Source: Dermatemys mawii
Lineage: Eukaryota > Chordata > Testudines > Dermatemydidae
Assembly (NCBI GenBank): GCA_007922305.1
Contig: ML677329.1
Span: 648,271-712,270, forward strand
Direction of reading: 5' to 3'
DNA: 64,000 bases
The number at the start of each line of letters is the position of its first letter. The first letter of the stretch is position 1. A program made the position numbers and the translations under genes. The notes under the pieces are model-generated. The model did no database searches, had not been told where the DNA came from, and was given only the letters and a program-made list of their open reading frames with translations. Shown here in pieces: positions 61,640 to 64,000 of this stretch.

Positions 61640-62530
61640 TATTATAGTCCCCTCTGCTGAGGGAGGACCAAGTAAACCTAGCCCATCTTGCCAAGGGTTT
61701 GCCCAACCTGTTATTAAAAACCTCCAGAGATGGGGATTCCACAACATTCCTTGGAACCTATTCCAATGCTTAACTACCCTTACAGTTTGAAAACTTTTTA
61801 GTATCTAACCTAAATCTCTCCTGCTGCTGATTAACCCCATTACTTCTTGTCTAACATTTACTGGTCATGGAGAACAAATGATCACAGTCCTCTTTGAACA
61901 GTAGAAGATATATCTTGTCTCCCTTAGCCTTTTTTCAAGACTAAATAAGCCCTTTATTTTAACCTCTCCTCATTGGTCAGGTTTTCTAAATCTTTTATCA
62001 TTTTGTTGATTCCTCTGGACCCTCTCCAACTTATCCCCACCTTTCTTAAAGCCTGGCACTCAGAACTGGATACAGTACTTCAAGTGAGGCCTCACCAGTG
62101 CCAAGTAAAGCAGGACAATTACCTCCCATGTCTTAAATAAAACACTCTTGTTAATACACCTCAGAAAGGGATTAGCCGCTCTTACAACTGCATCACATTA
62201 TTGGTGCATTCAGTCTGTGATCCACTATAATCCCCAGATTTTGTTTTTTAGCAGTACTATGACCTAGCCAGCTACTCTCCATTTTTCAGTTGCATTTTTG
62301 ATTTTTTCCCTTAAGTGCAGTACTTTGCACTTGTCTTTATTGACTTTAATCTTGTTGATTTCAGACCAGTTGTCCAGTTTGTCAAGGCAATATTGAATTC
62401 TAATTCTGTCCTCCGAAGAACTAGCAATTCCTCCCTCCCAGTTTGGAGTCATCCACAAGTTATATAAGCAGACTGTCCACTACATTATCCAATCATGATG
62501 AAACACTGAGTAGTTCTAGACCCAGGACCA
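61640..62530 (-). mobile_element. CR1 LINE 3' fragment of another subfamily
   Basis: On the minus strand a 64-codon frame (62264-62458) reads LDKLDNWSEINKIKVNKDKC KVLHL, the motif D region of CR1 RT (residues split here for length). The 3' part to 61640 has 'ccattacttcttgtctaa' and 'ggggattccacaacattcc' in reverse. It differs in sequence from the CR1 copies at 37 and 46 kb. Confidence 0.85.
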
Positions 62531-62539
62531 GCAGCAAAT

Positions 62540-64000
62540 TCAGGTCAAATAGTTTCAGTAGTTGACCTGAAATTGCATTTTTCGGTTAAGACACCACTCA
62601 TCCAATTTTTTTCCCCTAGCTTTTTTACTAACCTATCTTAAAGGGTTGTTGAGACATAAAATGCTTTATCAACATTATTGAATTAAGATCCTTATATGGA
62701 AGACATCATGAAAGCACAAACATTACTGTTTTACCCACCTTTGGGGTTGTCATTTCTTTAATCTAAATTAGAGATGAGTGACCTCTTTGTATAGAGGTAT
62801 TTATATGGGACCCAACCATCTGTGCACCAGCTTAAAGAACATTTATCAACACTATTCCATTCAGAGTTCATCACACAGCAAAATTCCTTCTAATGGGAAA
62901 GCATATTGCTATTCTGCATAATGGGAGACTTAAAAAAATGTAACTCCTTGTGCAGTGAACTAAAAATACCCTTACTTGGCTTTTTTTGATTGAGGAAACT
63001 CAGTCATTTTAGTCTACTGACCTTGCAGATTAGATTTTTGCACCATCCACTTTCAAAAGTCCAAGTAAATACTGACCTACGCAACTGCTGATGTGATGTT
63101 GCTGGCTCTGGCGTTAATTTGGCATCAGACACGTGAGGAATGATTGCCATTTTTGTGGATCAATGGAAACCAATTTTCATTAAATGATAAATCAGTTTTA
63201 GATTTTTAGGTCTTCTCACCTCTTATTGTGAGGAGCACCTCTCCCCTCATTATGTGCCATAAATTCACATAGTTATCACATAGTTACCCCTGGTGTTTCT
63301 TTCTAGTTGACTGGCACTGTCCCTTCCAAAAAATTCTTTAATACCTTAAAAAAAAACCCAAAAATCTTTTCCCTGCTTCCTGCAGACTCTCAAGCCGCAT
63401 TCCATCCTCCCTGGAGCTTTGTCAGGCTGTAAACATTCCACTGTTACCCCGTGTTCTGGTGCAATTCTGATTTTCTTTACAAGTTTTTATTTCTCCCCTC
63501 CAAAAATAAATATTTTTGTGACCTGTGTCTGGTCCAAAAGAGCAAAGCCAAGATTTATTTATTTTTTGGGGAGAGGAGAGGATTTCCCTCTGCCTGTGCA
63601 TTAAATGACCTTCCCATCTATTAGAAAGCTCCTGAGAATTTTACTGTCTACTTAACTAATCTCTTCTTCAAGTACTTGAAAAAAAAATAAGTTATTGCTT
63701 ACTTCCCACTAATCTTCTAGGGCTGCTGGTGCGGGGCAGGGCGCTGGACTGGGGGACCTTGGAACAGTTGACTAGGTCCAGTACCTGGCTTCTCATTCGG
63801 TGCCATTGCTGCCATCTCCCTGGCTGTGATCATGCAAGTGCTGGAGGCTGGGTGCGGGTGTAGTGAATGCTCAGCATGCACTACAGTGGTCCATGCAGTC
63901 ACAAACTGCCCTTTCCTGTAGTTAGGTGACAACTACACCATGTGTGCTTTAGTAGCATAGCTACAGCATCACAGCTTTGTTGCTATAGCTCTGTAGCATA
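62540..64000. other. intergenic sequence to window end
   Basis: No gene recognised. The last 60 bases ('gtgctttagtagcatagcta' onward) look like the beginning of a Harbinger-like MITE cut by the window end. Confidence 0.4.

Overview
This window is vertebrate nuclear DNA with one recognisable gene, split across a long intron. The rest is AT-rich non-coding sequence full of interspersed repeats. The repeats suggest a turtle (chelonian): CR1 LINEs with the usual reptile/turtle 3' end, a MIR/CORE-type SINE, a DIRS-like fragment, and many hAT, Tigger-like and PIF/Harbinger-like non-autonomous transposons of kinds common in chelonian genomes. Species cannot be fixed from the window alone.

The gene is FAM241A (human C4orf32) on the minus strand. 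Its conserved second exon (22072-22317) encodes the C-terminal hydrophobic part and ends in the family's typical tail. A probable first exon (42604-42708) lies inside a strong CpG island (about 41.75-43.08 kb). A 20.3 kb intron lies between them. The only other coding-like sequences are broken transposon or retrotransposon remnants; almost all other open frames are chance or repeat-derived.

Layout. 1-22 kb, the 3' flank of FAM241A: a GC-rich hAT fragment, two copies of a retroelement tail with a hammerhead-like core, a MIR-type SINE, a layered LINE/hAT cluster (4.1-7.9 kb) containing an RTE-like LINE whose 5' part is inverted, a 676-bp Harbinger-like element, a hAT inside a hAT (15.9-16.6 kb), a Tigger-like element with a 43-bp minisatellite, and a solo LTR. 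22-42.6 kb, the gene and intron: hAT elements, a DIRS fragment, a decayed hAT transposase gene, a large CR1 with a nested hAT MITE, and a fairly repeat-poor block at 28-33 kb with two RFX X-box-like motifs. 42-64 kb, upstream of the gene: the CpG island, further DNA transposons, a minus-strand CR1, a perfect 108-bp tandem duplication, an LTR, a Tigger-like element with long spurious ORFs on both strands, two more copies of the hAT MITE, a Harbinger-type Myb/SANT remnant, and another CR1.

Apart from FAM241A the sequences do not work together as a system. They record successive insertions. Many boundaries are supported directly by target-site duplications: 8 bp for hAT, TA for Tigger-like, 3 bp for Harbinger-like, 4 bp for the LTR. 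All family names come from reading motifs and remembered family features; no search was run.
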